From NCBI RefSeq assembly GCF_019097595.1, contig NC_080714.1, positions 26,511,259 through 26,575,258 of the forward strand: a stretch of 64,000 nt of DNA, read 5' to 3'. The DNA is from Hemibagrus wyckioides. Taxonomy: Eukaryota > Chordata > Actinopteri > Siluriformes > Bagridae. Of this stretch, positions 12,520 through 24,480 are shown piece after piece (the stretch's first letter is position 1; each line of letters begins with the position of its first letter). The position numbers and the translations under genes are program-made. A model generated the notes under the pieces. It made no database searches, had not been told where the DNA came from, and saw nothing but the letters and a program-made list of their open reading frames with translations.

Positions 12520-12846
12520 AGGCGTGGCTGCGTCACACCCTCATCTCGCCAGCCACTCACGGATACGACGCCGTAAAGCCGAGGACGCCGCGTCAATCTT
12601 TCATTTGTACAGTTCTTGGACTTTCATCATCGGTTCTGATTTGTCTCATCATCATCGTGTTTAGTTTTATGTTTGTTGTACAGTTCAGTTCATGTTTTTA
12701 TGTTACCAAGAAGTGTCTAAAGACGCAAGCCTTAAGATCATACTGTTACAGTAACGTTCATGGAAGGGTGTAAAGGAAAAGCATGAAACACTTAAAAAAA
12801 AAAAAAAATCAGCATTTCAGATTGTGTAGCAAATTCATTATCATTG

Positions 12847-12852
12847 TTTATT
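12847..12852 (-). other. haus5: Candidate haus5 poly(A) signal
   Basis: AATAAA on the minus strand, about 345 bases past the haus5 stop codon and about 330 bases past the converging fzr1 stop, so the two 3' UTRs may meet or overlap here. Confidence 0.5.
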
Positions 12853-13196
12853 GGGGGGAAAAAATGTAAAATTTCTATTTAAAAAGAAAAAAATCATGCC
12901 TGTACAGTAACGTCTGAAGGATCAATACAAAACACCCTGAAAGAGCAGTGCTGCTTGATTATTGACCTACATCACCACACTCCATCTATTCCTTAGAAGT
13001 TTCTACAAACAGAGCTGCTCGGCGCCACCTCCTTCTTTTTCCTAAAAAGGAACCGGAGGACGCTCGTCACCATCGTCTTTGCTGCCCGCATTAGTAGGAA
13101 ACGCCTACATCATGTTAAAAATTACATACCGCTCCTTTAAAATCACTTAAAAGTGGATGGACTGAAGAAACACAGGTTGCAGTGATATAGAGAGGG

Positions 13197-16100
13197 TTAA
13201 AGATCCTTCGTAGCCAGTTTCCATCGCTGAAGCCACTGCTGGAACGTCAGTCCTTCCTGCTGCATGTCTGGCAGAGCAAACTGAGCCGGCTGCTCCCACC
13301 TAAACACACACACATGCATATCCTTAGTCGGACCGTTCACACGAAAACTCCAAGGAAGCCGCTCTTACACCTCCGTTCAACACCTTCCTGACTCGCATTG
13401 TTTCACAAGCTGCAAAGCTATTCTTAAAAAAAGGTCTCCTCGATGTGTGAAAGCAGTCTGCTCCTGTTACTTCCTGGCTTTAAGTTTCACAGTCCAGATA
13501 TAGATGTAAAGATGACGGAGTGAACCATTTGTGTGCAAAAAAGTTCAGCTGGAATAGTAGAACGCTTTACTTTCTAAAACACTACTGAGAAATTACAAAC
13601 CAGTAATAAATGTACACCTTAGCTCACGCGTGCATGGGTTGTCGGGGCAACCTGTCATTTATCGTAAAGAGAGAAATGTGTCCGTTAAATTTAAGAACAG
13701 ATTAGTTCATTACAGTTTCAGCTTTCTAAAAGGAGGAGTCCTGAAATCTGAGTGTGTGTGTGTTAGAGATCACGGAGATCAGGTGTCAGAGGTTCTCTGA
13801 GGTTTGAGAGGCGTCTCCTCACCAGTGTGTGATGGCGGTGTTGACCTGACTCGCGTAGGCCAAGCCTTTAGAGCATCTCTGTGTGAGCTCCTGAACACGA
13901 GGCAACAGAGTGTGCAGCAGGTCTGCGTCCTCCATTTTCACACCCTGCAGCAGGGCTGTAACACACACACACCCCATATATACACACAATTTAAACACTT
14001 TTAGCAGTCACAGCTTTTAGACTGACCGTGCTACAGTATTTAACACACTACTACAAGGGCAGATTATAATCCTGAATACAGAGCAGCGAGGTGTGTGTGT
14101 TACCCTGCTGATTAGGAGCAGGCAGCTGCGCCGTTCGGTTCTGCATATCTGTTAGAGTGTCTGCGCGCAGCTGCAGGAGACGACAGAGGAAACGCAGCTG
14201 CAGCCTCTGAGACACGGCCTGAGAGACGAGCAACTCCGGCGCCTGGATGATAAACACACAGACGGCAACAATTTAAACGCTTGATCTATTAAATATTGCG
14301 CAAAGTGAAAGAAAAAAAAAAAAAAATCACCACAGACATTAAAAACGCTTCTAAGACAATCACACAGATTTAGAGTTACTTGGTACTAAAAAAATTATTC
14401 ACAGAAAAGCAAATAACGTCAACAAGGCAACCCTGACACTCACTGTCGCCACCTACTGCTCTAATCATGTAACTTATAAACATGGTTACAGAGCGAATCA
14501 GTGAACCATTTTGAATGAATCTTTTCTTCAAACTCACTGAAACTAAATGACTCGAACTGAACACAGCTACACCACTGCTACAAATTCTATCTAATTAAAG
14601 ATCAACACGCGCCGTACAGGTTTATCCATTTTCATGATGGGGAACGTCAGCGAAACATTAGTTCCTGTTCTCACTTACCTTACAGCAGCTAGAAACAGTC
14701 ACTTCCTCTACAGTCTCTCTTTTCAGAGAGTAAGAAATAATATAAAAATAAACGCACCGAGAAACGGAGAGGAAACTCGTCTTTCCTGAAGATTTAGCTC
14801 TGATCCCTTATAAAGCATTTTTTTGAGTCCGTTCATCTGGAACGTCTCTCCTTCGAGCCGTTACTATGGAAACGATAAGAGCAGATTTGAGAGACTCACC
14901 ATGTACAGAGGTGTGCAGAGGCTCTGATGGACGCCCTGCAGAGCCGGAGAGCTCACACGGTACAGGGAAAACTGATCCACCGGGATTCTCTCACTACATC
15001 ACACAGGAGAAAAGAAAAGCCGTAGAACATCACAGGAAATACTGAAACTTTTTAAAATCATACCCATCACATAGTATAAGAAAAGGATCGGTGTATTTGC
15101 AAATGTTTACCCATCTACAATCCTGCGGTCCAGAGCGGAGAGACACACCGAGTTAAACAGCTTGGCCTCCTGGGACACGGAGTTACGGAGTTCGTTCGCA
15201 GACCGGATCACACCTCCAAACTGTGGACTGAGCTTCTCACACACAAACTGCTTCAACTGATGAAGAAAACGACACAGAAAACATCAGGGGTTGGGCAATA
15301 CATTGAAATGATGCACACTATATTGCTAAAAGTTTTGGGACACCCCTCCAAATCACTGAGCTCAGGTGTTGTTTTTCAGGGGCTGGGCTTGGCCCCTTAG
15401 TTCCAGTGAAAGGAACTCTTAATGCTTCAGCTTCATACCAAGACATTTTGGACAATTTCATGCTCCCAGCTTTGTGGGAACAGTTTGGGGATGACCCCTT
15501 CCTGTTCCAACATGACTGTACACCAGTGACCAAAGCAAGGTCCATAAAGACATGGATGAGTGAGTTTGGTGTGGAGGAACTTGACTGTCCTGCACAGAGT
15601 CCTGATCTCAACCCCATAGAACACCTTTGGGATGAATTAGAGTGGAGACTGTGAGCCAGACCTTCTCATCATCAGTGCCTGACCTCACAAATGCACTTCT
15701 AGTGAAATGGTCAAAAATTCCCATAGACACTCTCCTAAACCTTGTGGAAAGCCTTCCCAGAAGGAGCATGAAATTGAAGATGTTATAGCTACAAAGGGGC
15801 GGGACAACTCCATATTACATTCATGTGCATGTAAAGGCAGACATCCCAAAACTTTTGGCAATATAGTGTATCTATAAAGACTAAATGTTGAATTTGTAAA
15901 GTATTTAATCATTCAAGAAAAAGGAGGAGGATTAGGTCTAAAATTAAGTCTTTTAATAACTAGGCAGGTTCGACATTATAATGTTTTCTCAACAAAACGC
16001 CCATATTCCTGATGCTCCGCCCCCTGGATCTCTGATGACAGAATAGAGCGTCTATGAAATTCAGTTCAATTTTATTTGTATAACTCTTAACAGGGGACAC

Positions 16101-16581
16101 TGTCTCAGAGCAGTTATACAGAAATATAAAAATGACCAAGTTTTTATAAATGACAAATTTTGATTTAACCCTGAGGCAACGGTGTTGAAGAAACCTTGTC
16201 TTCAGCTGTGTAGAGTCAGCATGATTTCTGAAGTCCTACTCTCCACAGCAGTCCTGTAACTGACGTGTTCAAACACAAACAAATCTTCTGGTCCTGGTTT
16301 TCCTAAACTGGTTTCCATGATGGTCTACATATGGTCCTGGTTATTTATACAAGCAAGAAATAAAATACTCTGGCAGTTTGTTAACAAACCTATACATCAC
16401 TTATTCTAATCTAATACTGTGATTTGTTTGTTTGTTTGATTGATTGATTGATTGCAGCAGCGCTCAGACGAGACCGATCGAAGGGCCAAAGCTGGTTCTG
16501 TCCAGCTTTCTTAAGCAGCAAGTCAAAGGACATTGATTTAAAGCAACATTCAGTTTGTTAATGAACAGACGAGAGGGGGGG

Positions 16582-16628
<47 letters not shown>

Positions 16629-16734
16629 ACAGCATACAGACAATCGTACCTCCAAGTGAACACGTGCGAGTTCAGTCTTCAAGGTGGAGTTTCCTTTGAT
16701 CAGACTCCGTATCTGTTCCTGTCTAACATCCTGC

Positions 16735-16769
<35 letters not shown>

Positions 16770-19700
16770 TTTAACACAAAATGTTCCAGCACTTCTTAAT
16801 CAAGTACGTGTCCAGTGTATAATCTACAACATGATCAAATGGATCTCCGGGGATGTGGGGGTATGGAAGCTCAGTGGTTAAGGTGTTGGATCAGAAGGTT
16901 TGAATCCCAGGTCCACTGAACTGTCACTGCTGGGCCCTTGAGCAAGGCCCTTAACCCCTGAATTGCTCAGGTGTATAAAATAAGATAAAATACAAGTCCC
17001 TCAGAGAAGAGCATCTACCAAATACCAGAAATGTAAATGAAATCATAACAAATGTTCTTGTTCTTCATCTTTCCTCCTTCTCGAGAAGATTCGATCGATT
17101 TTAGACACCGCTGGATTACGAGATCGCTGCCACATACCACGAGCTGCCTGAAGTCCATGATGCTTTGCCACTGTGTGTGGAGGCTGCGCAGGGCCTCGCG
17201 TTTCTCTCGGTTCTCCAGCTGGAGCTGTGCGCACTGCTCTCGCACACTGTCTCTCACCGCAGCCTGTCGCACCGCCTGCAGCTCCAACTCGAACACGCTC
17301 CTGGACACGGCAGGGGACACGGGTCAAGCGTGTTTAACGTTACAGATCAGAGCATATCTGCTGAAAAAGGCGGGTCTGACGAGGGGGCGGGGCTTAATAA
17401 AATTGAAACGTGAACAAAATGTATTTACTTCCATCAGAAAGAATTAAATTTGGTTTTTATATATATATAAATATATAAATTAATAATAATACAATACAAT
17501 AATAAATATATATAAAATATAATAATAAATAAATTCCATCCTGCTGTATTCTGATTGGTTAGAAAGAAGTCAATACTATTCCACAAAATTAAATGTAATT
17601 ATAAATGAATATAAAATACAACTTGACATGAAACTTTGGCAAACTGCTGTGATCTAAGAAGAATAAAATACTTTTAAAATACATGATGTGCTGTTAAAGG
17701 AAACTAATCACCGGACTGGATTATTATGATGAAACCAGAAGTGTTTTATTCTTCACGTTAGCTGATTAATCTTTCTAAATTCTTTCTAACTCCATAACTC
17801 GGTTTAGCTCAGGAATTAACCCCCAGTCTGGACAAATCCAACGTCAGCAAATAAATCAGCATTACTGCTGAGAGTGATCTCACCTGGTCATGGGGTTATC
17901 CAGGTCGTCCGTTCCCAAAATCCTTAGCTGGACCTCCTTCGTGAGAGCTCCGAGGTCAGCGTGCAGTCTCCGGACTCGACCCCGAACCTCTGCCAAGCGC
18001 ATGTAACACTGTTCTACCTCCTCCCACGCAGACTACACACACACACACACACACACAATACACTGAGCATGAGGACATTATTTAAAATAAAATAAGGTCA
18101 GAAGGCGTTGATGAATTTTCCCGTCTCAGCAGCTCTGAGAGCGTTTCCAGACTTCTACACAAACGTAACTCATGCTGAATCCTTCAGATGGTCACTGATG
18201 GAGATACAGTGTATGTAGAACGTTTTGTGTATTGATTAGGAGACGGTCCTCCTCAAGGCATTTAAATCAGTCTGAGGTTTAAATACAGAAGATCCGAGAC
18301 GCTCTGTGAGACGTGGGAGGAGCATGGACACTGAAAATAACGCCACCTTGTGCGCGGTTCAAGCTGTGAGCAGCCATGTTGCTCTGAGTTCATTAGATGA
18401 ACTCTCGTGTTATTTTATTATTTTGTCGGATCGTCGTAATTTCCGCTCACCTGTAACAGGCTGCGAACAGACGGCAAGTCCTCCTCTTCCTCCATGGAGA
18501 CGTCGAGAAGGTGATTACTCTCGTACCGAAACCTAGAGCCGTCAACAAATCCTCGTTTAAATGGGGGAAAAGAAACACAGAGCATTTTTTTTTTTTACAA
18601 ATAAAAAACTGAACAGTTCTTATACCCGAGAGCAGAAACGTCACGTTCCACATCCAGAGATGCGGTTTTCTCCTCCAGCGCCACCTGCTGTTTGGAGGCC
18701 AAAGCCTGCAGAGCTGAAAGCACCTGATTGGGCGGGTGAGATCGCAGCACATCCTGGAAAAAACAAAACAAGAGTTTATAAATAAATAATAATCTGCAAA
18801 TGTGTAAATGTAATGAAGTAAAAAATCTCACACATTCTAACAGAAATTGAAATAAATTTTTTAATTTAAGTTATTTGTAATTTAACCTGACTGTGTAATA
18901 TATATGGAGATATATTAATCAGGAGGATACTTTAATCCGGAGATATTTTAATAGATATTTAGATATTTTCCTGTGCCTATATCCAATAAATTTAATTGTA
19001 TTTTAACAAAACTGTGAATTGAACTGAACTAAAATCCAGGTGCCTTTATTGCTGTTATTTTTATTTATATTCATTTTTTTCCCTTAGTTTGTAAAATGTT
19101 TAAGTACACACACACACACACACACACACTCCTCACCTCCACGGCACTAAGCCAGTGCTGATAAGCTGCATTCCTCTGTTCAGGAGTGAATCTGCAGAGA
19201 ATTAAACAATCGGTTTCATTAAACAGTATAACGATCGGAGGTGAAATTCTTCCTGTGTCGTTTTAAAGCACCACGGTTCTTACTCTGAAGAAGAAGACTT
19301 CAGCATGCTGTCCTGGAGAGACTGGAAAAAGACTACTCTCTCCCTGCAGAGATCCCGGACGTTCCTCTGTAGAGGGAAGAGACAGAACAGACTCAGAAAT
19401 CAAGCAGCTGAAGAAATCCTGTGTGTTTGAATCTAACAGCTGGCTGAGGATTGCACCGTGATCCAGCTGTGTGTGAATAGGATGATGATGACCTCCTACA
19501 CTTCTCTCACTGCATGTATAAATATGTGTGTGTGTGTGTGTTGAGGTGTGCATCTGCTTTACTCCGGATTCAAATTTAAGTTCCTGGAAAGTTTTTTGTG
19601 TACCAAAATACATCGACCAGGCATAACATTATGAGCAGTGAGAGGTGAAGTGAATAAGACTGATGATCTCCTCATCATGGCACCTGTTAGTGGGTGGGAT

Positions 19701-21761
19701 ATATTAAGCAGCAAGTCAACATTTTGTCTTCAAAGTTGATGTGTTAGAAGCAGGAAAAATGGACAAGCGCAAGGATTTGAGCGAGTTTGATGAAGGGCCA
19801 AATTGTGATGGCTAGACCACTGGATCAGAGCATCTCCAAAACTGCAGCTCTTGTGGTGATGCTCCTGGTTTGCAGTGGTCAGTATCTATCAAAAGTGGTC
19901 CAAGGAAGGAACAGTGGTGAACCGGTGACAGGGTCATTGGCAGCCAAGGCTCATTGTTGCACGTGGGGAGTGAAGGCTGGACCGTGTGATCCGATCCAAC
20001 AGACGAGCTACTGTTGATCAAATTCCTGAAGTTAATGCTGGCTCCACAACTGCAGCTCTTGTGGTGGTGTTCCTGCACTGCAGTGGTCAGTATCTATCAA
20101 AAGTATCCTTTAAATCCTGTAAGTTGAGAGGTGGGGCTCATGGAGGCCCCAACTCACAACTTACAGAACGTCTGCTAACATCTTAGTGCCAGATACCACA
20201 GCACACCTTCAGGGATCTAGTGGAGTCCACGCCTCGATGGGTCAGGGCTGTTAAACAGGTGGTCATAAAGTTATGCCTGATCTGTGTGTATAATGACTTT
20301 CTGTGAGAGCTGTATTCACGTTCTACACACGTGAACGGAAGAAGGTGTCGGCTGAAAGCGTGTCACGATGAAAATATGCAGAGAATTTGTTTAAATTTTG
20401 TGTTCATTTCCATGATCACAAAATCACAACATCCTGGAGAGACTGTGATTTCCTTTTCTTTGTGAAATACTGCTGGGTTTATATAAAAAAATCTCTCAGA
20501 ATCTGAAAACTGCAGAGATTTAAGAGGAATAAAACACACCAGTACATAACACTCTGCTATTCAGAGCTTTGTTTGTGCTGTTAAGACGTTTGACCGAAGT
20601 TTTTCTCAGACGGTACTGGAGTTACCACAAAGGAGCAGAGCGATTCTTACTAAAACCAGAGGCTCAGCAGCCATGCCGTCGTCTCCGCCGTCGGATCCTC
20701 CAAACACCACCTTCACCTCCGCTTTCCTGTGAACAAAAACAGAGCAAAATAAATAAATAAATAAATAAAGATTGAGCATCTATTACAACATGAAAAAGAA
20801 ACAAAACTAGACTGTAAAATGTATATGATACAATTAAAGATGGCAACTGAGTTGAGACCCTGTATACCAACAAACAAACAAAAACAGTGGATTGTATATC
20901 GGAGGAGACATATCGGAAACCCACGATACCAGCGTTGCCTTCAGCATGCGTTCAAAAGCCAGGTGATTTTCCGGGTGTTTTTTTGTTGACAGATTGGTGG
21001 CGTGGGTGCTCTGTTCTATTTTTAGCCCAAGCTTGGTGGCACGACTTCCTGTGAGGAGCCTTGACATGGAATGCTTGGCTTGAGTCAGTTCTTTGTAAGC
21101 ACCCGTACAGTTTCCATACGCTTCATATTGGGAATATTACTCATATTTTTGGGAACGGATTATCTGCATTTACATTATTTCTTATGGGATTATTTGTTTC
21201 GCAATAAACATTTTCACCTTAAGAACTCACCTCCAGAACCAATTAAATTCCTTTGCAGAGGTTCCACTGTATATTGTATTATAAAGGGAGTTTAACTGTA
21301 AAGGGCTTAAAAAGAGTAGGTTGGGTTGTTGCTGAAGACGTGAGTATCAATATCAGGATCAAAAAAACATTGAAAGTTCAATTCCAGGTTTCTATCGAGC
21401 GTCATATCGACTTTAGACAGGTGTGTGATGTGATGTGATGTGTGTTTGTTACCTAGACAGCTGTTCTAAAGCCTGCCGTTGGCTGCTGATGGTCTGTGTG
21501 TGGTGTGTGAGAGCGTCTCGTTCCTCAGCGCAGCGCTGCCTGAATGAGTCCAGCATCAGCTCCCTCAGTCTGCTCTGTTCATACTGAGCGCAGTGTCTGT
21601 TCACACTCTGCTCTACTCCACACACAATGTGGTGTAAGAGAGTAGTACAAACATGGTAATGTTCAAATGAGGGTGTAAATACTTATGCAATGCATAGTGA
21701 AAGACAAAAACCACAGATGCTGAACAGATCTTCTTCACAGATTGACTAGTTATGATGTAAA

Positions 21762-21808
<47 letters not shown>

Positions 21809-23098
21809 GGGAATCCTCACCTTCATTAGTGAGCTGCTCCTCGGCTGTGCTGATTTTCTGATCTATGTGGCCGAGTTCGGCCTGCAGCTTGGAGATCTCT
21901 CTCTGCAGCTCCACACGACGAGTGTCTGTATTTTGTCCCTCAACCTGCTTTAGCTACACACACACACACACCAAATCATTTTATCCCACTGTAATCTCCT
22001 GGAATCAAATCAGAAGTCCAAGATCCAAGCATTTTATCTTCTTACCTCTTTATCCTGTAGAAGTTTGTACCTTGGGAACCAAAATGTCAAGAAAAACTGA
22101 TAACAGTTGTGTTCATGTCTCATACAATAAACACACACACACACACACACACACATTTACACCAGGATGAAGCTGGAAGTCAAGAAAACGAATAAACACC
22201 AGTGAGGACCTGCGTCAAACTTTTGTTTGCCTTCTTGAAGTCTATCTTCGAAGTATTTTTTAACTGAAGCTACAACATACTCAATCATAAGGATAAGACT
22301 TTCTTAGATTTTGCGGAATATCCTGTGCTGTCCTCCTATTGGTGGAGTTCAATAGAATATTTCTGACACAGACTAAAGATACGATGATAAAACACACACA
22401 CTCCAAGACTCTCCCTCACGACCTCATCAATTCATCCAGGACGAAAGAATCTGATTGAACATCGTATTGTGTGAAACAATCCATCAATGAACCGTTTAGG
22501 AGCAGAAAGAGTCGACTCTTCCTGGCGAGTCGAGTCAAAAGATTCGACTCAGAAAAATAAGAGCCGGGAATGGGTTTAAAGTAAAAAAAAATTATGTAGT
22601 AGTGAAGTAAAAATAAAAATGGACTAGAGACATGATGAACAGAATACATTATCCACTAAGGATGCAAAGCAAAGCCGAAAAACAACATAATCATTATAAA
22701 AACGAGTCTGAAAGCAAAAAGGATACCATTGAAGATTCCCTCGCATGAGTCGCACCTTCCTGCAGAAGACAAACAATTCATAAATTGTATTTTTAAATAA
22801 ATAAATGTCAAGATAAAGTGTTATAAGAGTGATGTTATTTATTTATTAAAAAAACAGACTTTACCTCTCACTGTAAACATGCTGTATGACATATTTCCAA
22901 ATGGAGGCCCCTGTACCGACACATAACCTTAAGAAAAACAACAACAATTAGAACGTAAATAAGCAATAATTATGATTATAATACTTAATAAAGAGTTCTT
23001 GTTTACGTTTTAATGTAGCTGTCGTGTGGCAGGTTGTGAGGAGACAAATCCAGCTCTTCCGTCGCCCAACGCTTCACATCCTGAACCAAACTCCCCAT
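13197..23098 (-). CDS. haus5: HAUS augmin-like complex subunit 5, 19 coding exons
   Basis: Subunit of the eight-protein augmin complex that recruits gamma-tubulin to spindle microtubules. Coding exons (minus) are 23098-23007, 22927-22865, 22759-22727, 22070-22046, 21953-21821, 21612-21453, 20726-20651, 19366-19284, 19191-19137, 18753-18626, 18532-18451, 18032-17884, 17300-17138, 16730-16650, 15256-15111, 14993-14900, 14242-14104, 13955-13823 and 13299-13197. Phases all agree; 645 residues (human 633). Landmarks shared with the family: an N-terminal WATEEL segment, GASIWKYVIQHV, RGNLQWY, HWLSAVE then RSHPPNQVLSALQALA, IRSLIKGNS, and a C-terminal WWEQPAQ. Long Glu/Gln/Arg-rich stretches are predicted coiled coil. 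Identity rests on remembered family landmarks, not a search. Introns hold Tc1, SINE and Tigger-like repeats. Confidence 0.93.
14290..14890. other. haus5 intron 16, AT-rich, no gene seen
   Basis: Contains a poly-A run near 14312. A short ACTATGGAAACG-type segment near 14865 resembles one seen in fish interspersed repeats. No coding signal. Confidence 0.4.
15325..15870 (+). mobile_element. Tc1-like family A, internally deleted copy with both ends
   Basis: Both termini are recognisable as inverted repeats (ATATTGC-AAAAGTTTTGGG type). Between them a deletion joins the 5' end directly to the C-terminal transposase half. The remaining frame (about 15406-15654) has LFQHDCTPV, SPDLNPIEHLWDEL and then a stop. 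About 545 bp, consistent with a non-autonomous derivative. It lies in haus5 intron 14. Confidence 0.85.
16055..16300 (+). repeat. Interspersed repeat, first copy
   Basis: Starts with a TTTATTTGTATAA-type head followed by a CACTGTCTCAGAGCAG block. The same order of blocks is at 25490-25990. It resembles a noncoding interspersed repeat common in teleost introns; its class is not assigned here. Confidence 0.6.
16574..16770. repeat. (GA)n and (CA)n microsatellites flanking a haus5 exon
   Basis: (GA)n at about 16574-16625 and (CA)n at about 16737-16768 lie on either side of the 81-bp haus5 exon 14 (16650-16730). The repeats are within about 25 bp of the donor and about 6 bp of the acceptor of that exon. 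Confidence 0.9.
16856..17040 (+). mobile_element. tRNA-like SINE
   Basis: The head has AGCTCAGTGGTTAAGG (box A-like) and GGTTTGAATCCC (box B-like), followed by the conserved GAGCAAGGCCCTTAACCC body and a tail with GCATCTACCAAAT and AAATGTAAATG. Copies of the same family are at 38335, 47393, 59770, 61100, 61690 and 62430. Confidence 0.75.
17455..17530. repeat. AT-rich simple sequence
   Basis: TATATAAATA-like and AATAATA-like runs in haus5 intron 12. Confidence 0.8.
19613..20287 (+). mobile_element. Tc1-like family B, internally rearranged derivative with both ends
   Basis: Starts with CAGGCATAACATTATGA and ends with the complementary TTATGCCTGAT. The centre jumps from the N-terminal transposase region to the 3' region through a small inverted duplication (about 20100-20165) in which the segment around GTAAGTTG..GGTGGGGC..CATGGAGGCC appears and then partly reappears in reverse. 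The same arrangement is in the copy at 38512. It lies in haus5 intron 7. Confidence 0.85.
20905..21285 (+). mobile_element. Tigger/pogo-like DNA element fragment, first copy
   Basis: Ends in GAGGTTCCACTGTA, the complement of a CAGTGGAACC terminal repeat. The body matches the element at 43128-43715 in order and orientation over more than 300 bp. The minus strand of both has a short decayed frame with SRLLTGSRATKLGLKI. It lies in haus5 intron 6, so its insertion predates splicing evidence here only by inference. Confidence 0.6.
21761..21808. repeat. (AAT)n microsatellite
   Basis: About 16 AAT-type units, ending about 13 bases from the haus5 exon 5 donor at 21821. Confidence 0.9.
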
Positions 23099-23199
23099 TT
23101 TATCAGATAATCCCTTTCTAACACTTTAACTCTTCTATGAGTTATTAATATTAAACCGAAAATTGTAAATTATATATATATTTTCTCCTCTGACGCAGA

Positions 23200-23620
23200 C
23201 CTAGAGCATACGCCGTAGCATACGTTATCTTCCAGCAACCCGTATTCTGACAAATCCCGCCTCTTCTCTGCTCTGATTGGCCAGAAGTTCGCACTCAGAA
23301 GTAATCACCCTATCAAAACGTCAAGCTAGAGTGTATTGTCCAATCACAATGGAGTGCGCTGAATACGGGTAGGAAATATATATCTTTTAAAAAGTTAGCT
23401 AACGGGTATTATGATAAACGAGCTCTAAACCTGAATAGTTAACCAAATTTGTGGATTTTTTTCTGCATATAAAACTGTAAAATAGCGTCCGAGTCAACTG
23501 TGTAACACACTAAATATACCAGAATTTTCTGGAAAGGTCGATTTAAGATTTGTTGTTTAAAATGCGCACCGCTTCCCGGGTTTATTTTACTTCCGCCGCG
23601 TCATACTACGTCATCAAGTA
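23200..23620 (-). promoter_or_regulatory. haus5: Probable haus5 promoter region
   Basis: Upstream of the haus5 start (23098). Two CCAAT boxes in opposite orientation (GATTGG near 23275 and CCAATCA near 23340), a CCCGCC run near 23266, and, farther out at about 23590-23615, an ACTTCCG ETS-like site with two CGTCA half-sites. CCAAT pairs are typical of mitotic gene promoters. Sites are seen; activity is inferred. Confidence 0.4.
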
Positions 23621-23854
23621 AGATGAATAAATCGTTTTCTAAGGCGTTTTACCCGTGAATAAAAATTTGTAAAAATTAATTTTACTACATATTTTTGTAA
23701 ATTAAAATTCTAATAAAAAAGGACATCATAAGGGATATCATGATTGGACGAAATCTACAACTTAATACGAAAGATTAATTAACAGATGTTTAATAGATTG
23801 ATGATTGATAGAAAAGCGTTTAGTCCTTGCAGAGAATCACACTAAAGAAACAAA

Positions 23855-24480
23855 TAGTTTGGTGTAGAGGAACTTGACTGAGAGTCCCTGACACAAAGTC
23901 CTGACCTCAACCCCACAGAACACGTTTGGAATGAATTAGAGTGGAGACTGTGAGCCAGGCCTTCTCGTTTAAGATCAGTGCCTGACCTCACAAATGCGCT
24001 TCTAGTGGAATGGTCAAAAATTCCCACAAACACACTCCTAAACCTTGTGGAAAGCCTTCCCAGAAGAGTTGAAGCTGTTATAGCTGCAAAGGGTGGGACA
24101 ATTCTATATTACATTCATGTGCATGTAAAGGCAGTTTTGGTCTGGCTCTCAGTCTCCACTCTAATTCATCCCAAAGGTGTTCTATGGGGTTGAGGTCAGG
24201 ACTCTGTGCAGGTCAGTCAAGTTCCTCCACACCAGACTCACTCATCCATGTCTTTATGGACCTTGCTTTGTGCACTGGTGTACAGTCATGTTGGAACAGG
24301 AAGAGGTCATCCTCAAACTGTTCCCACAAAGTTGGGAGCATGAAACTGTCCAAAATTTCTTGGTATGAAGCTGAAGCATTAAGAGTTCCTTTCACTGAAA
24401 CTAAGAGGCCGAGCCCAACCCCTGAAAAACAACACCTGAGCTCAGTGATTTGGAGGAAACTTTTGGCAATATAGTGTATA
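23855..24480. mobile_element. Tc1-like family A, second inverted-fused derivative
   Basis: The left part (23855-24137) is the 3' part of the family in plus orientation. At about 24137 it changes into a reverse-complement 5' part that runs to the terminal GGCAATATAGTGTA at 24480. The internal junction is the same as in the copy at 5184-5974, differing by a short deletion. Decayed frames keep DLNPTEHVW and HVWNELEWRL-like residues. It lies between haus5 and wdr13. Confidence 0.85.

Noticed and set aside
16860..16935. tRNA-like head with box A- and box B-like motifs
   Set aside because: It does not fold as a full cloverleaf by eye and is the head of a SINE with body and tail attached; not a tRNA gene.
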